Part shown: positions 63,936 through 64,000 of the stretch, piece after piece
Numbering within the stretch: the first letter of the stretch is position 1
How the letters are laid out: the number at the start of each line of letters is the position of its first letter
Source of the DNA: Crocinitomicaceae bacterium
GTDB taxonomy: Bacteria; Bacteroidota; Bacteroidia; Flavobacteriales_D; Crocinitomicaceae
Direction of reading: 5' to 3'
NCBI GenBank assembly: GCA_023957475.1
Contig: JAMLHA010000011.1
Coordinates: forward strand, 47,020 to 111,019
Length of the DNA: 64,000 nucleotides
Made by a program: the position numbers and the translations under genes
Notes under the pieces: generated by a model
Databases searched by the model: none
What the model was told of the DNA's origin: nothing
The model's input: only the letters and a program-made list of their open reading frames with translations

Positions 63936-64000
63936 TTAGACAATAATCTTCTGTATCCCTTTGTTTTCAATGGGCATTTTTACAAAGTCGAGAAACAAAG
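63936..64000 (-). CDS. Possible C-terminal end of a gene continuing beyond the right edge
   Basis: Minus-strand frame ending LFLDFVKMPIENKGIQKIIV and a TAA at 63938-63936. Only 21 codons are visible and another frame (KTKGYRRLLSK) is also open, so coding status and frame are uncertain. Confidence 0.25.
   Translation of the reverse strand, partial: LFLDFVKMPIENKGIQKIIV

Overview
The window looks like a stretch of chromosome from a low-GC member of the Bacteroidota, most likely Flavobacteriales and perhaps near Fluviicola/Crocinitomicaceae (inference from gene content; no 16S rRNA gene is present). Evidence: type IX secretion (T9SS) sorting domains of both kinds (CHU_C/gliding-motility type and short type A), the TAnnTTTG -7 promoter box in front of many genes, absence of Shine-Dalgarno sequences, and Bacteroidota-typical pairs such as DUF4271-hemD and xerD-aroQ. 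No tRNA, rRNA, CRISPR array, prophage or intact insertion sequence was found.

Layout. 1-1.7 kb: two decayed genes for secreted surface proteins. 1.7-2.1 kb: a possible small RNA with its own promoter and terminator. 2.1-5.1 kb: yicC-gmk-nadD, a GNAT acetyltransferase, a cold-shock protein. 5.2-13.1 kb: mdh, a large T9SS surface protein with a small secreted partner, eno, a GH114-like lipoprotein, OsmC, rlmB. 13.1-13.9 kb: a non-coding gap with a 23-bp-period repeat array and a long imperfect hairpin resembling 6S RNA. 13.9-31.5 kb: housekeeping genes (cysS, glutaryl-CoA dehydrogenase, DUF4271/hemD, SCO1, gamma-carbonic anhydrase, class III aminotransferase, thioesterase, rRNA m5C methyltransferase, propionyl-CoA-type carboxylase beta subunit, ferredoxin, comEC) and a second large T9SS protein.

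31.5-54 kb is the accessory heart of the window: a surface-glycan or glycoprotein locus read mostly leftward. It holds a TMTC-like GT-C mannosyltransferase with TPRs, a GDP-mannose 3,5-epimerase homologue, four DxD glycosyltransferases (two tandem GT32-like), a UDP-glucuronate 4-epimerase-like enzyme, a transglutaminase-like secreted protein, asparagine synthase, GT2 enzymes, a radical SAM gene broken by one TGA, a PhyH-type dioxygenase, a NeuD/PglD-like acyltransferase, a Wzm/Wzt-type ABC exporter whose two genes are 3 kb apart, and a DegT-family sugar aminotransferase. Inside it, 43.5-46.6 kb contains a duplicated divergent GT2/PhyH pair in which opposite partners have decayed.

54-64 kb returns to conserved genes: cysteine desulfurase, an MBL-fold hydrolase, an HU-CCDC81/SPOR envelope protein, menB, two small hypothetical proteins, xerD, aroQ, a T9SS-exported PNGase F-like protein with a discoidin domain, and a small membrane protein. 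Together the accessory genes suggest a cell that exports many surface proteins by T9SS and builds a glycan from GDP-L-galactose/mannose and (possibly amidated) uronic acid units.
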